Assembly (NCBI RefSeq): GCF_002007115.1
Contig: NZ_MVAD01000002.1
Coordinates: 744,001 to 808,000, forward strand
Source: Massilia sp. KIM
Lineage (GTDB): Bacteria > Pseudomonadota > Gammaproteobacteria > Burkholderiales > Burkholderiaceae_D
DNA: 64,000 nucleotides
Direction of reading: 5' to 3'
Below are positions 48,813-58,487 of the stretch, in pieces. Position 1 is the first letter of the stretch, and the number at the start of each line of letters is the position of its first letter. Made by a program: the position numbers and the translations under genes. The notes beneath the pieces were generated by a model. The model saw only the letters and a program-made list of their open reading frames with translations. It had not been told where the DNA came from and made no database searches.

Positions 48813-48842
48813 TTGACGGAAAAACCATCTCAGTCCTATAGT
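48813..48842 (+). promoter_or_regulatory. promoter of the zapB-like/zapA operon, possibly leaderless
   Basis: TTGACG (48813-48818) and TATAGT (48837-48842) are 18 bp apart. The predicted start falls at or next to the A of ATG 48848, and no Shine-Dalgarno sequence precedes that codon. The mRNA may be leaderless. Confidence 0.55.
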
Positions 48843-48847
48843 GTCGA

Positions 48848-49081
48848 ATGATTTCCGAATTCCAAGACCTCTCAGACAAGATCGACCGGCTCGCCCAGCT
48901 GACCCAGTCGCTGCGCGCCGAGAACTACCTGCTGCGCCAGGCCAATTCCCTGCTGAGTGCGGAGAACATCGCGTTCAAGGAAAGACTCATCGAAGCCCAG
49001 CGCCGCGTCGAGGCCCTGCTCGAACAACTGCCGCCGCCACCGAATGAGGAAGAGGCGGACGAAAGCGAGGCCACCCAATGA
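48848..49081 (+). CDS. small coiled-coil protein, ZapB-like
   Basis: The 77-residue protein is almost entirely a coiled coil (FQDLSDKIDRLAQLTQSL, LLRQANSLLSAENIAF, RLIEAQRRVEALLEQL) with an acidic tail. It lies directly before zapA with a 4-base overlap (ATGA). Similar short coiled-coil genes precede zapA in many proteobacteria and are annotated as ZapB-like or TIGR02449. A role at the division ring is inferred from this position. An in-frame stop lies just upstream, so ATG 48848 is the only start. Confidence 0.75.
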   Translation: MISEFQDLSDKIDRLAQLTQSLRAENYLLRQANSLLSAENIAFKERLIEAQRRVEALLEQLPPPPNEEEADESEATQ

Positions 49082-49389
49082 TCCAGCTCGACGTCACCAT
49101 CATGGGCCAGCCCTACCGCCTGGCTTGCCGCGAAGGCGAGGAACGCACCTTGCGCGAGGCCGTCGGCTACCTCGACGGCAAGATGTGCGCGCTGCGCGAC
49201 TCCGGTAAGGTGAAGGGCACGGACCGCATCGCGGTCATGGCGGCGCTGTCGGTCGCGGCCGAGTTCCTGTCGGTGAAGTCCCCGCAGGGGCCGCTGTCGG
49301 ACATGTCTATCCTCGAAGTCAAGCAGAAACTCGAGGCCATGCACACGGTGCTCGACAAGGCTTTGTCCCCTCAGGAAAATCTGTCCTGA
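49078..49389 (+). CDS. zapA: cell division protein ZapA
   Basis: The 103-residue protein matches ZapA: IQLDVTIMGQPYRLACREGE, a short helical hairpin (TLREAVGYLDGKM) and KVKGTDRIAVMAALSVAAEF, then a C-terminal coiled coil. ZapA bundles FtsZ filaments at mid-cell. 6S RNA follows 49 bp later, the classic zapA-ssrS order. Confidence 0.92.
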   Translation: MIQLDVTIMGQPYRLACREGEERTLREAVGYLDGKMCALRDSGKVKGTDRIAVMAALSVAAEFLSVKSPQGPLSDMSILEVKQKLEAMHTVLDKALSPQENLS

Positions 49390-49402
49390 GAGTCAAAACC
49401 GT

Positions 49403-49430
49403 TTGACATGACGGAGTAAGAGAGTAAACT
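49403..49430 (+). promoter_or_regulatory. 6S RNA promoter
   Basis: TTGACA (49403-49408) and TAAACT (49425-49430) are 16 bp apart, placing the start near 49438 at the 5' end of the predicted RNA. Confidence 0.75.
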
Positions 49431-49437
49431 GCGCACT

Positions 49438-49611
49438 ACCCTGCGGTGTTCGAGATTTGCCATATATTCCTTGAACCATTCTCACGCATAGGTTGTGGAA
49501 CACGTTCGATGGGCGTGATCGTCGCTAGTCCGACGAACCCGAAATTGATCTGACCGCGACCGCCTTGAACCTATTTGGTTCAGGATGCCGGCAAAAACGG
49601 CACAGGCGGGG
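49438..49611 (+). ncRNA. ssrS: 6S RNA
   Basis: Directly after zapA, a segment of about 174 nt has the 6S layout. The closing stem pairs CCCTGC near 49440 with GCGGGG near 49611. A largely unpaired centre follows. Near the 3' side is the conserved hairpin CCTTGAACC-TATT-TGGTTCAGG (49563-49584). E. coli 6S has the similar CCUUGAACC/GGUUCAAGG element. The RNA binds the sigma-70 holoenzyme and dampens transcription in stationary phase. Ends are estimates. Confidence 0.85.
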
Positions 49612-49705
49612 CTATATACATGGGGCGGTTGCGCATTGGTCGCAGCCGCTTTTTTTTATGCGCGCGCCGGGTGGGGGCTTCAGGCTCACTGGTCGGCCGT
49701 AAAAC

Positions 49706-49825
49706 CGTCGCCCCCGCGCAGGCGGGGACCCAAGTTTACAATGTCGCGCTGCCCTTTTACGGCCCGCAGCAGCGCGTGCAAACTTGGGTTCCGGCGTGGC
49801 CGACCAGGCCTGCGCCGGAACGACG
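49706..49825. repeat. REP-like palindromic element, copy D
   Basis: The left arm starts CGTCGCCCCCGCGCAGGCGG. The right arm (AAACTTGGGTTCCGGC ... GCGCCGGAACGACG) carries an enlarged hairpin loop. It lies between 6S RNA and the EVE gene. Confidence 0.75.
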
Positions 49826-49880
49826 GATCACGGCCAACGCAGAGCATTTGCATTCCGGGCGCGCTTTTGTTGGAGGCGCG

Positions 49881-50351
<471 letters not shown>

Positions 50352-51155
50352 ATGGATCCCTGGCTGATACTCGCCCTGCTCGCGATGGGCACCTTCGGCG
50401 GCTTTGCGGCCGGACTGCTGGGCATCGGCGGCGGCATGGTGCTGGTCCCCTTCATCACCATGATCTTCACGGCCCAGGGCTTCGCGCCCGGGCTGGTGGT
50501 GCACATGGCGATCGCCACCTCGCTTGCCACCATCTTCTTCACTTCCCTGTCCTCGGTGCGCGCCCATCACAAGCACGGCGCGGTGCTGTGGCCCGTGGTG
50601 AAGCTGCTGGCGCCCGGCATCCTGGTCGGCTCCTGGATCGGTCCCTGGATCGGCAAGCAGATGGATTCCGCCGTGCTGGCCTTCTTCTTCGGCGTGTTCG
50701 TGGCCTTCTCGGCCACCCAGATGCTGATCGGTAAAAAGCCGGCCGGCAGCCGCGAGCTGCCGAACGCCCCCGGCATGTTCGCCGCCGGCACCGGCATCGG
50801 CGTGCTGTCAGGCCTGGTGGGCGCGGGCGGCGGCTTCATCTCGGTGCCCTTCATGACCTGGTGTAACGTCAAGATCCACAACGCGGTCGCCACCAGCGCC
50901 GCGCTGGGCTTCCCGATCGCGCTCGCCGGCACGCTCTCGAACATCTACTACGGCTGGGGCGAGCCGGGCCTGCCGGAGTACGCGCTCGGTTTCATCTACC
51001 TGCCGGCGCTGGCGATCATCGTGCTGGCCAGCGTGACCATGGCGCCGCTGGGCGCGCGCACCGCGCACAAGATGCCGGTGCGCCAGCTGCAGAAGGTGTT
51101 CGCGGTGATCCTGTACTGCCTGGCCGCCTACATGTTCTGGAAGTCGGTCAACTGA
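50352..51155 (+). CDS. TauE/SafE-family membrane permease
   Basis: The 267-residue protein has about 8 membrane helices and the family's repeated glycine motifs (GLLGIGGGMVLVPFI and GLVGAGGGFISVPFM). The family exports sulfite or organosulfonate anions. It starts immediately after the EVE stop codon, so the two are one operon. The substrate is not determined by sequence. Confidence 0.9.
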   Translation: MDPWLILALLAMGTFGGFAAGLLGIGGGMVLVPFITMIFTAQGFAPGLVVHMAIATSLATIFFTSLSSVRAHHKHGAVLWPVVKLLAPGILVGSWIGPWIGKQMDSAVLAFFFGVFVAFSATQMLIGKKPAGSRELPNAPGMFAAGTGIGVLSGLVGAGGGFISVPFMTWCNVKIHNAVATSAALGFPIALAGTLSNIYYGWGEPGLPEYALGFIYLPALAIIVLASVTMAPLGARTAHKMPVRQLQKVFAVILYCLAAYMFWKSVN

Positions 51156-51238
51156 GGCGCAGTCGCAACAGGCGCCCCGTACAGGTGACGAACGTGGAAG
51201 GGGGCGGTACAATCCGCCCGTTTTCAGAGCCTCTTTCC

Positions 51239-52402
51239 ATGCCAGCCGATCCCGCCCGCGTCGTTTCCCTCAGCACGCCGTCCCGCCAGGCTCCGATGTC
51301 GCGCCTGGCCTCCAGCTTCCTGCTGTTCGCCTTCTTCTGGATGGTGGCCGCGGCCGCGTTCTCCGGCTTCGCCGGCAAATGGGGCATGCGCGACGGCGAT
51401 CCGCGCTTCGGCGTCGCCTCCATGCTCGACATGAGCGCCCACAAGCCCTTCGTGTACCGCCAGCTGGTGCCCGAGCTGGCGCGCCGCCTCGACGACCTGG
51501 CCCCCGAGCGCTTCAAGGACAAGCTGGCCAAGCGCTTCAAGCCCGACGAGGTGTTCGCCAAGAGCGCGCCGGGCGAGACCGGCAGCGAGCGCCTGCGCTA
51601 CGCGGTCGTGTACTACTTCAGCTTCCTGTCCCTCCTGGGCATGCTGTTCGCGCTGCGCCGGATCCTGCTCGACCTGAAGGTCTCGCCGCTGGCGGCGGTG
51701 CTGGCGCCGACCGCCTTCGCGCTCGCCTTTCCCTATCTGCAGACGGTGGGCGGCTACTTCTACGACACCACCGAACTGCTGTGCGCTTCGCTTGCCTTCC
51801 TGCTGGCGCTGCGCGGACGCCTGGTGGCGCTGGCGGCGCTGGCCTTCGTGGCCACGCTCAACAAGGAGACCTTCTTCTTCCTGCTGCCGGCGCTCTACCC
51901 GCTGCTGCGCCACTATCACAGCCGGCGCAGCGCCTGGCTGGCGGTGGGCGCCCTGGTGGTGCTGGCGGGACTGATGAACGTGGCGCTCAAGGCCGCCTTC
52001 ATCGACGCGCCGGGCGGCGCGGCCGAGTTCCACCTGTGGGACAACCTGCGCGCCTACCTGCTCGGCGGCGCCTACTTCCGCACCGAGACCACCTATGGCC
52101 TGGTCGGGCCCTCGCGCGCCTTCTTCCTGTCGCTGGCGGCGATCGCCATCGTGGTGTGGCGCGCCTGGCCGCATGCCCCGCGCATGGTGCGCCGGCACGT
52201 GGCCATCGCCGCCGCGGTGAACCTGCCGCTGTTCCTGGTGTTCTGCGCCACCGGCGAGATGCGCAACCTGAGCGTCACCTTCGTCGGCTTCGTGGTGCTG
52301 ATGGCCTTCGTGATCGACCACGAAGCGCGCCTGCGCGGCGGCGCCCAGGGCGACGCGCAAAAAGAAGCGGCGCAACCGCCGGAGGCGGTGCGCCGCGCGT
52401 GA
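51239..52402 (+). CDS. polytopic membrane protein of unknown function
   Basis: The 387-residue protein has about 8-9 hydrophobic segments (for example SFLLFAFFWMVAAAAFSGFA, LAAVLAPTAFALAFPYLQTV, VNLPLFLVFCATG). A first periplasmic loop carries MSAHKPFVYRQLVPELARRL. The layout resembles GT-C-like or DUF2029-type membrane proteins, but no catalytic motif is clear. ATG 51296 is an alternative start. No ribosome site stands out at either. Confidence 0.75.
   Translation: MPADPARVVSLSTPSRQAPMSRLASSFLLFAFFWMVAAAAFSGFAGKWGMRDGDPRFGVASMLDMSAHKPFVYRQLVPELARRLDDLAPERFKDKLAKRFKPDEVFAKSAPGETGSERLRYAVVYYFSFLSLLGMLFALRRILLDLKVSPLAAVLAPTAFALAFPYLQTVGGYFYDTTELLCASLAFLLALRGRLVALAALAFVATLNKETFFFLLPALYPLLRHYHSRRSAWLAVGALVVLAGLMNVALKAAFIDAPGGAAEFHLWDNLRAYLLGGAYFRTETTYGLVGPSRAFFLSLAAIAIVVWRAWPHAPRMVRRHVAIAAAVNLPLFLVFCATGEMRNLSVTFVGFVVLMAFVIDHEARLRGGAQGDAQKEAAQPPEAVRRA
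52359..52396 (-). terminator. intrinsic terminator of lgt, inside the convergent gene
   Basis: Read on the minus strand, a GC-rich stem (GCGGCGCACCGCC with GGCGGTTGCGCCGC, 3-nt loop) is followed by TTCTTTTTG. It ends lgt transcription. On the plus strand the same bases encode the last residues of the membrane protein. Confidence 0.7.
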
Positions 52403-52415
52403 GGCGCGAGTACGC

Positions 52416-53234
52416 TCAGGCGTGCACGGGGCGCTGGCCCGGCTGCTGCGGCTGTTTGTAGGCCCACACCAGCATCGCGATGGCCGCCACGATCATCGGC
52501 AGCGACAGCATCTGGCCCGAGGTGACCGGCAGGCCGGCCACCGTGACTTCCCAGTCCGGCACCCGGAAGTACTCGGTGATGAAGCGCGCGCAGCCATACA
52601 GCAGGGTGAACATGGCGCCCACCGCCAGGCGCGGACGGGCCTTGCGCGCGTAGGGCCACAGGATCAGGAACACCAGCACGCCGTCGATCAGGGCCTGGTA
52701 GATCGGCGAAGGATGGCGCGGGCCTTCCACGCCCGGCCACAGCATGGCCCAGGGCAGGCTGGGGTCGGCCAGGCGTCCCGGCAGTTCGTGGTTGATGAAG
52801 TTGCCGATGCGGCCGGCCGCGTAGCCGAGCGGCACCATGGGCGCGATGAAGTCGTAGACGTCGAGCAGGTTGCGCTTGCGGCGGCGGGCCCAGACCGCCA
52901 TCGCGATCAGCACGCCCAGGAAGCCGCCGTGGAAGGACATGCCGCCTTTCCAGACCATGAAGATCTCGAGCGGATGCTCGAGGAAGTAGAGCGGCTGGTA
53001 GAACAGCACTTCGCCCAGGCGCCCGCCGACGATCACGCCCAGCATCCCGTAGAACAGCATGTCGTCCAGGTCGTCGCGGGTCCAGCCCTGCGCGGCGATG
53101 TGCGGCTGGCGGATGCGCACCCGGCCCAGCAGCAGGAACTGGGCGAAGGCGACCACGTACATCAGGCCATACCAATGGATGTCCACCGGACCGATCGAGA
53201 AGGCGATCGGGTCTGGATTGGGGTGTACTAGCAT
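52416..53234 (-). CDS. lgt: prolipoprotein diacylglyceryl transferase
   Basis: The 272-residue membrane enzyme shows the Lgt signature [13 protein letters not shown], plus [20 protein letters not shown] at the N-terminus and [12 protein letters not shown]. It transfers diacylglycerol to the lipobox cysteine of lipoproteins in the inner membrane. Its ATG lies one base after the stop of the upstream LysR gene, so the two are probably co-transcribed. Confidence 0.96.
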   Translation of the reverse strand: MLVHPNPDPIAFSIGPVDIHWYGLMYVVAFAQFLLLGRVRIRQPHIAAQGWTRDDLDDMLFYGMLGVIVGGRLGEVLFYQPLYFLEHPLEIFMVWKGGMSFHGGFLGVLIAMAVWARRRKRNLLDVYDFIAPMVPLGYAAGRIGNFINHELPGRLADPSLPWAMLWPGVEGPRHPSPIYQALIDGVLVFLILWPYARKARPRLAVGAMFTLLYGCARFITEYFRVPDWEVTVAGLPVTSGQMLSLPMIVAAIAMLVWAYKQPQQPGQRPVHA

Positions 53235-53235
53235 G

Positions 53236-54129
53236 TCAGTTTTTCCTTAATAATTCCAAGAAGCCCCGCAGCACCGGCGAGGCATTGTCGCGCCGCCAGG
53301 CCAGGCCGGTCTCGGCCAGCGGGGCCGGCTCGAGCAGGGCACGGTATTCTACGCCCGGGCGCGAGAGGGACGAGACGGATTGTGGCACAAGTGCCAAGCC
53401 CATGCCGCCGGACACCAGGCTGACGATGGTCTGCATCTGGATCGCTTCCTGTCCGATCACCGGCGTCACCCCGGCGGCCCGGAAGCACCCGAGGATGGCG
53501 TCGTGCAGGGCGGGCGCCACCGCGCGCGGGAAGATCACCAGCGGCAGCTTGGGCAAGTCGCGCAGGCGCACCGGGCCGCCGCCTTCCAGCCCGGCCATGC
53601 CGGCGGGCGCGCACAGCACCAGCGGCTCCTGCACCAGGGGCAGGTAGTCGAGCAGGGCGTCGGCGCCGCCCGGCAGCGGCGGGATCACGAAGCCGGCGTC
53701 GATGCGCCCCTGCAGCAGCTCCTCGAACTGGACGTCCGAGGTCGCCTCCTGCAGCACCAGGCGCACCGCCGGGTAGGCGGCGCTGTAGCGGCGCAGGGCG
53801 GCCGGCAGCAGGCTCAGGCCGGCGGTGGTGACGAAGGACAGCAGCAGGCGCCCGGCCTCGCCCGAGGCCACCCGCCGCACCAGCTCGGGCAGGGCGGCGG
53901 CTTCCTCGAGGATGCGGCGCGCTTCCGGCAGCAGGGCGCTGCCGCTCGGGGTCAGCGCGACCTGGCGCCGGTTGCGCAGGAACAGGGGCGCGCCAAGCTG
54001 CTCCTCGAGGGCGGCGATGCTCTGCGACAGCGGCGGCTGGGTCATGTGCAGGCGCGCGGCGGCGCGGCCGAAGTGGAGTTCCTCGGCCACGGTGACGAAG
54101 TGACGCAGCTGGCGCAGTTCCGGTGTCAT
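53236..54129 (-). CDS. LysR-family transcriptional regulator
   Basis: The 297-residue protein starts [20 protein letters not shown] at ATG 54129; upstream in-frame residues do not look like a LysR N-terminus. The HTH continues with [20 protein letters not shown]. It is divergent from ilvD 116 bp away and may control it. It also reads into lgt with almost no gap. Confidence 0.9.
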   Translation of the reverse strand: MTPELRQLRHFVTVAEELHFGRAAARLHMTQPPLSQSIAALEEQLGAPLFLRNRRQVALTPSGSALLPEARRILEEAAALPELVRRVASGEAGRLLLSFVTTAGLSLLPAALRRYSAAYPAVRLVLQEATSDVQFEELLQGRIDAGFVIPPLPGGADALLDYLPLVQEPLVLCAPAGMAGLEGGGPVRLRDLPKLPLVIFPRAVAPALHDAILGCFRAAGVTPVIGQEAIQMQTIVSLVSGGMGLALVPQSVSSLSRPGVEYRALLEPAPLAETGLAWRRDNASPVLRGFLELLRKN

Positions 54130-54245
54130 ATGCTGGATGTATGGATTGGCGGCGGTGATACGCGCCGCATATGAGGGGCATCTTACATTTGACGCCCGGG
54201 GGCGGGCAAGGCATGCTGACACACCCGTCCCGCGAGGAGTCCGCC

Positions 54246-55931
54246 ATGGCCGATGCAGCGCGCTACAACCGCCGTTCCCGCCACGTCACCGAAGGTGTCG
54301 CCCGCAGCCCCAACCGCTCGATGTACTACGCGATGGGCTATACCAAGGACGACTTCGGCAAGCCCATGATCGGCGTGGCCAACGGCCACTCCACCATCAC
54401 CCCCTGCAACTCGGGATTGCAGAAATTGGCCGACGCCGCCATCGCCGCGCTGGCCGAGGCCGGCGCCAATCCGCAGGTGTTCGGTACCCCGACCATCTCG
54501 GACGGCATGTCGATGGGCACCGAGGGCATGAAGTTCTCGCTGATCTCGCGCGAGGTGATCGCCGACTGCATTGAAACCTGCGTCAACGGCCAGTGGATGG
54601 ACGGCGTGGTGGTGATCGGCGGCTGCGACAAGAACATGCCGGGCGGGATGATCGCGCTGGCGCGCACCAACGTGCCCGGCATCTACGTCTACGGCGGCAC
54701 CATCCGGCCCGGCCACTGGAAGGGCAAGGACCTGACCATCGTCTCGGCCTTCGAGGCGGTGGGCGAGTTCACGGCGGGGCGCATGAGCGAGGAAGACTTC
54801 GAGGGCATCGAGCGCAACGCCTGCCCCTCGTCCGGTTCCTGCGGTGGCATGTACACGGCCAACACCATGTCCTCGTCCTTCGAGGCGCTGGGGATGGCGC
54901 TGCTGTATTCCTCCACCATGGCCAATCCGGACGACGAGAAGACCGGCTCCGCCGCCGAGTCGGCGCGGGTGTTGGTGGAGGCGGTCAAGCGCGACCTCAA
55001 ACCGCGCGACATCATCACCCGCAAGTCGATCGAGAACGCGGTGGCCGTGATCATGGCCACCGGCGGCTCGACCAACGCCGTGCTGCACTACCTGGCCATC
55101 GCCCACGCGGCCGAGGTGGAATGGTCGCTCGACGACTTCGAGCGCGTGCGGCGCAAGGTGCCGGTGATCTGCAACCTCAAGCCCTCGGGCCAGTACGTGG
55201 CGACCGACCTGCACGCGGCGGGCGGCATCCCCCAGGTGATGAAGCTGCTGCTCGACGCCGGGCTGCTGCATGGCGACTGTCTCACCATCACCGGCCGCAG
55301 CCTGGCCGAGGAGCTGTCCGGCGTGCCCTCCGAGCCGCCCGCCGGGCAGGACGTGATCCGGCCCTTGAGCCGCGCGCTGTACGAGGAAGGGCATTTGGCG
55401 ATCCTGAAGGGCAACCTGGCGCCCGAGGGGGCGGTGGCCAAGATTACCGGCCTGAAGAACCCAGCGATCACCGGGCCGGCGCGGGTGTTCGACGACGAGC
55501 AGTCGGCGATGGATGTGATCCTGGCCAACGGCATCCGTCCGGGCGACGTGCTGGTGCTGCGCTACCTGGGGCCGAAGGGCGGACCGGGCATGCCCGAGAT
55601 GCTGGCGCCGACCTCGGCGCTGATCGGCAAGGGCCTGGGTGAATCGGTGGGCCTGATCACGGACGGGCGCTTCTCGGGCGGGACCTGGGGCATGGTGGTG
55701 GGGCATGTGGCGCCCGAGGCCTTCGAGGGCGGGACCATCGCGCTGGTGCAGGAGGGCGACTCGGTGACGATCGACGCGCACCGCCTGCTGATCCAGCTGA
55801 ACGTGCCGGAGGAAGAACTGGCGCGCCGGCGCGCGGCCTGGACCAGGCCGGCGCCGCGCTATACGCGCGGGGTGCTGGCCAAGTTCGCGGCCCTGACTTC
55901 GAGCGCCAGCCGCGGCGCGGTGACCGATTGA
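54246..55931 (+). CDS. ilvD: dihydroxy-acid dehydratase
   Basis: The 561-residue enzyme starts after GCGAGGAGTCCGCC. The iron-sulfur ligands are seen in [18 protein letters not shown] and [36 protein letters not shown] is the C-terminal signature. It catalyses the dehydration step of valine, leucine and isoleucine synthesis. No other ilv genes are present. Confidence 0.96.
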   Translation: MADAARYNRRSRHVTEGVARSPNRSMYYAMGYTKDDFGKPMIGVANGHSTITPCNSGLQKLADAAIAALAEAGANPQVFGTPTISDGMSMGTEGMKFSLISREVIADCIETCVNGQWMDGVVVIGGCDKNMPGGMIALARTNVPGIYVYGGTIRPGHWKGKDLTIVSAFEAVGEFTAGRMSEEDFEGIERNACPSSGSCGGMYTANTMSSSFEALGMALLYSSTMANPDDEKTGSAAESARVLVEAVKRDLKPRDIITRKSIENAVAVIMATGGSTNAVLHYLAIAHAAEVEWSLDDFERVRRKVPVICNLKPSGQYVATDLHAAGGIPQVMKLLLDAGLLHGDCLTITGRSLAEELSGVPSEPPAGQDVIRPLSRALYEEGHLAILKGNLAPEGAVAKITGLKNPAITGPARVFDDEQSAMDVILANGIRPGDVLVLRYLGPKGGPGMPEMLAPTSALIGKGLGESVGLITDGRFSGGTWGMVVGHVAPEAFEGGTIALVQEGDSVTIDAHRLLIQLNVPEEELARRRAAWTRPAPRYTRGVLAKFAALTSSASRGAVTD

Positions 55932-55969
55932 GCGGCCGTCCGCGCTGAAGGGCGGGACTCAGGCCCGCT

Positions 55970-56194
55970 TCACTTGCGCTTGCCGAAAGCCTGCTTCACG
56001 CGTTTTTCGCGCAGCTTGTCCTGCTCGGCATGTTCCTTCTTCTTGTCGAGGCCGAGCATCTTTTCGATGAACTCGAACCACACGAAGGCAAGCACCATCA
56101 GCCCGACGATCCACCACCAGGACAAGTCGGCGAAACGCCACACCTCAAACCCGCGCAGGGCGACGAGAACGGCAATCAGGATAATCAAGGGCAT
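55970..56194 (-). CDS. small Trp-rich membrane protein (TIGR04438 type)
   Basis: The 74-residue protein starts after GGAGTTTTCGC. Two membrane segments (PLIILIAVLVALRGFEVW, WWWIVGLMVLAFVWFEFI) have five tryptophans in total, followed by a basic/acidic tail (LDKKKEHAEQDKLREKR). This matches the small Trp-rich family found in Betaproteobacteria. Function unknown. Confidence 0.85.
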   Translation of the reverse strand: MPLIILIAVLVALRGFEVWRFADLSWWWIVGLMVLAFVWFEFIEKMLGLDKKKEHAEQDKLREKRVKQAFGKRK

Positions 56195-56371
56195 GCGAAA
56201 ACTCCTTCCAGCCGTCCATCTTACAAAATAATGATGCCGCGCGGAAAAATTATCTAGTTTCCCGTTGTCAAGTCAACTATTCCCGTTGCTCCATCGTTAC
56301 AGAGTGTATCGATGGTGGAGGTCTGCGGGAAACCCGGTAGAATCACACCTGTGTTAAACCTGGAGAAACAA

Positions 56372-56680
56372 ATGAAACGCTCGCTGCTGTTGTGTGTTGT
56401 GTTGTCGGCCTTCGCGTCCACCAGCGCGTTCGCACAAGCCGACCTGGCGAAAGCCAAGAACTGCATGGCTTGCCATGCGGTGGCGAACAAGCTGGTCGGT
56501 CCTTCCTACAAGGACGTTGCAGCCAAGTACGAAGGCCAGAAGGGCGCGGAAGACAAACTGGTGCAAAAGGTCATGAAGGGCGGCTCGGGTGTCTGGGGTC
56601 CGGTCCCGATGCCGGCCAACCCGCAGGTGAGCGAAGCGGAAGCACGCAGCCTGGTCAAGTGGATCCTGGCGACCAAGTAA
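56372..56680 (+). CDS. class I c-type cytochrome (c551-like)
   Basis: The 102-residue protein starts after CCTGGAGAAACAA. It has a signal peptide (LLLCVVLSAFASTSAFA), one heme motif CMACH, LVGPSYKDVAAKY and a Met ligand in VPMPANPQVS. It is a periplasmic electron carrier. It is followed by a clear terminator. Confidence 0.94.
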   Translation: MKRSLLLCVVLSAFASTSAFAQADLAKAKNCMACHAVANKLVGPSYKDVAAKYEGQKGAEDKLVQKVMKGGSGVWGPVPMPANPQVSEAEARSLVKWILATK

Positions 56681-56697
56681 GCGCCTGCGACCACGGT

Positions 56698-56734
56698 AAA
56701 AAAGCGCGCCTGCGTGAGCAGAGCGCGCTTTTTT
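56698..56734. terminator. bidirectional terminator after cytochrome c
   Basis: AAAAAAGCGCGC pairs with GCGCGCTTTTTT around 13 nt. The symmetric A- and T-runs serve both cytochrome c and the convergent CYTH-CHAD gene. Confidence 0.88.
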
Positions 56735-56762
56735 ATTGTTTGCGCCGCCGGCGGACCGCCGA

Positions 56763-58313
56763 TCAGCGCGTGATGCGCAGTTTCGCCACCTGCCGGAGCG
56801 GTTTGTCCAGCGCACGCGTATCCGCCTCGCCGAGGGCGGACAGGTAGCCGCGCACCCAGGACGCCTGGCGTGGCACCTGCCCGTGGCCGCTGGCGAGTTC
56901 CTCCAGCAGGTGGTCGGCCACCGCGAAGTCGTTCAGCACGCCGAGCCGGTCCTGCAGGGCCGACAGGCAGCGTGTGTAGCGCTTGACGCGCTTGACAGGC
57001 AGCAGCTCGCCAAAGAACTCGGTCGCATAGCGGGCCTTCTTCGCGGCGATGCGCACCCGGTGGCGGGCGGGCGCATCTTGCGGATCGAGGGCGCGAATGC
57101 GTTTGCTCAGACGCTTTTCGGCCTTGCGCAGCAGGGGCAGGGCTCCGCGCGCAGCGCGTTCGCCCAGCGGCGAGCCTTTCGGCGAGCCTTTCGGCGAGCC
57201 TTTCGGCAAGCCTTTCGGCAGCGCGCCGGCGGGGCGCCACTGGCGGCCGCGCAGCCAGCCGTTCAGCTGCAGCATCAACACCGTGTAGCGCGGCGCGCGC
57301 AGGGTATGCAGCATCTCCTTGTGCAGGGCGTTGGCCTTGCCCTGGGCGGCGTCGCGCAGGGCCGCCGGGTCGATGCCATGGACGTGGTCCAGGGTGGCGC
57401 CGGCCAGCACGTCCCAGTCGCGGGTGGCGCCGAGTTCCCCGGCCAGCCAGTCGAGGCCTTCACGGATGGCGTCGGGCGGCGCGGCCAGTTCCTCGAACAT
57501 GTCGACCAGCGCCCGCAGGCGGCGCAGGCCAACCCGCATCTGGTGCAGGCTCTCGGGACTCTTGCGCAGCACACCGGGCACGTTGGCTTCGATCTGGCGC
57601 AGGCAGTTCAGTCCGATGCACTGGAAGGCGTCTTCCAATGTCATACGCGGATGCAGGCGCACCGGCTCGGCCTTGACGCCCGTATCCGCCGCCTCATCGC
57701 CCTCCAACAGGGCGAAACCGCGCGCGGCCTTGCTGTCGCTGCCCAATTGCAGCGGTATGTCCTGGTGCAAAGCCAGGGCCAGTTCGAACAGCGCCGCCGG
57801 GTCGCCGCGCTTGAGTTCCAGCTCCAGCTCCGAGACCTCGGCATGGCGGTCGCCGGCCGCGATGTCGCCGGCGTCGAGCGCGCACTCGAGCTGGCGGCCG
57901 TCGGCCAGGGCGATGTCCCAGGTGGTGCGCCGGGTGCTGCTCTGGAACACGGGCTGCAGGCGTTCCGGCAGGCCGGGGTCGGCCAGCAAGGCGGCCAGGT
58001 TCGACGACTTGATCTGGCGCGCCAGCAGGGCAGGTCGGGGTTCGCCATCGGGCAGGGCGCATTCCCATTCGCCGCGCTGGTGCAGGCCGGAGAAGCGTCC
58101 GCTGGTCTTCACGGTCTGGATCCAGGCCTCGTTGTCGCTGCGCACGCGCAGCGTGAGGCCATGCTTCCACAGCTCGCGCCCGGGGGTGTCGTAATAGGTG
58201 TCGGTCAGGTGGTGTTCGCGCGGGGCGCCGGTCGCACGCTCGGCCAGGGCCGGATGGCTGCGCATGCGTTCCAGGGCGGCCGGCGGAACCTTGAGTTTCA
58301 GTTCGGTTTCCAT
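56763..58313 (-). CDS. CYTH-CHAD domain protein (inorganic triphosphatase type)
   Basis: The 516-residue protein starts METELKLKVPPAALERM at ATG 58313. Residues about 1-200 are a CYTH domain with the ExExK motif (ETELK) and charged strands of the tunnel (ELELELKRG). Residues about 230-510 are a CHAD helical domain (LHQMRVGLRRLRALVDMFEE, HRVRIAAKKARYATEFFGE). CYTH enzymes hydrolyse triphosphate; CHAD domains bind polyphosphate. A 12-bp DNA repeat at 57169-57216 adds a KGSP-type linker inside CHAD. Confidence 0.92.
   Translation of the reverse strand: METELKLKVPPAALERMRSHPALAERATGAPREHHLTDTYYDTPGRELWKHGLTLRVRSDNEAWIQTVKTSGRFSGLHQRGEWECALPDGEPRPALLARQIKSSNLAALLADPGLPERLQPVFQSSTRRTTWDIALADGRQLECALDAGDIAAGDRHAEVSELELELKRGDPAALFELALALHQDIPLQLGSDSKAARGFALLEGDEAADTGVKAEPVRLHPRMTLEDAFQCIGLNCLRQIEANVPGVLRKSPESLHQMRVGLRRLRALVDMFEELAAPPDAIREGLDWLAGELGATRDWDVLAGATLDHVHGIDPAALRDAAQGKANALHKEMLHTLRAPRYTVLMLQLNGWLRGRQWRPAGALPKGLPKGSPKGSPKGSPLGERAARGALPLLRKAEKRLSKRIRALDPQDAPARHRVRIAAKKARYATEFFGELLPVKRVKRYTRCLSALQDRLGVLNDFAVADHLLEELASGHGQVPRQASWVRGYLSALGEADTRALDKPLRQVAKLRITR
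57169..57216. repeat. 12-bp tandem repeat within the CYTH-CHAD gene
   Basis: About four in-frame copies of GGCGAGCCTTTC (variants GGCAAG) encode a repeated PKGS/PKGL tetrapeptide on the minus strand. Each copy adds four residues without changing frame, so copy number may vary between strains. Confidence 0.8.
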
Positions 58314-58487
58314 AAGCCTTCCTTTCGCGACCAGTAAAACACAAGGGTATCCCGGGCGGCGCATCGCTGGGCTGGCCGCAGCGATTTTCTCTGGAATTGT
58401 GAAAGTGCTACTCGGCAAGATGGATGTTTCGGCATGGCGCGAGGCCGTAAGCTTCATCCCATGCACCCATTCACCAAGGAGAACATC

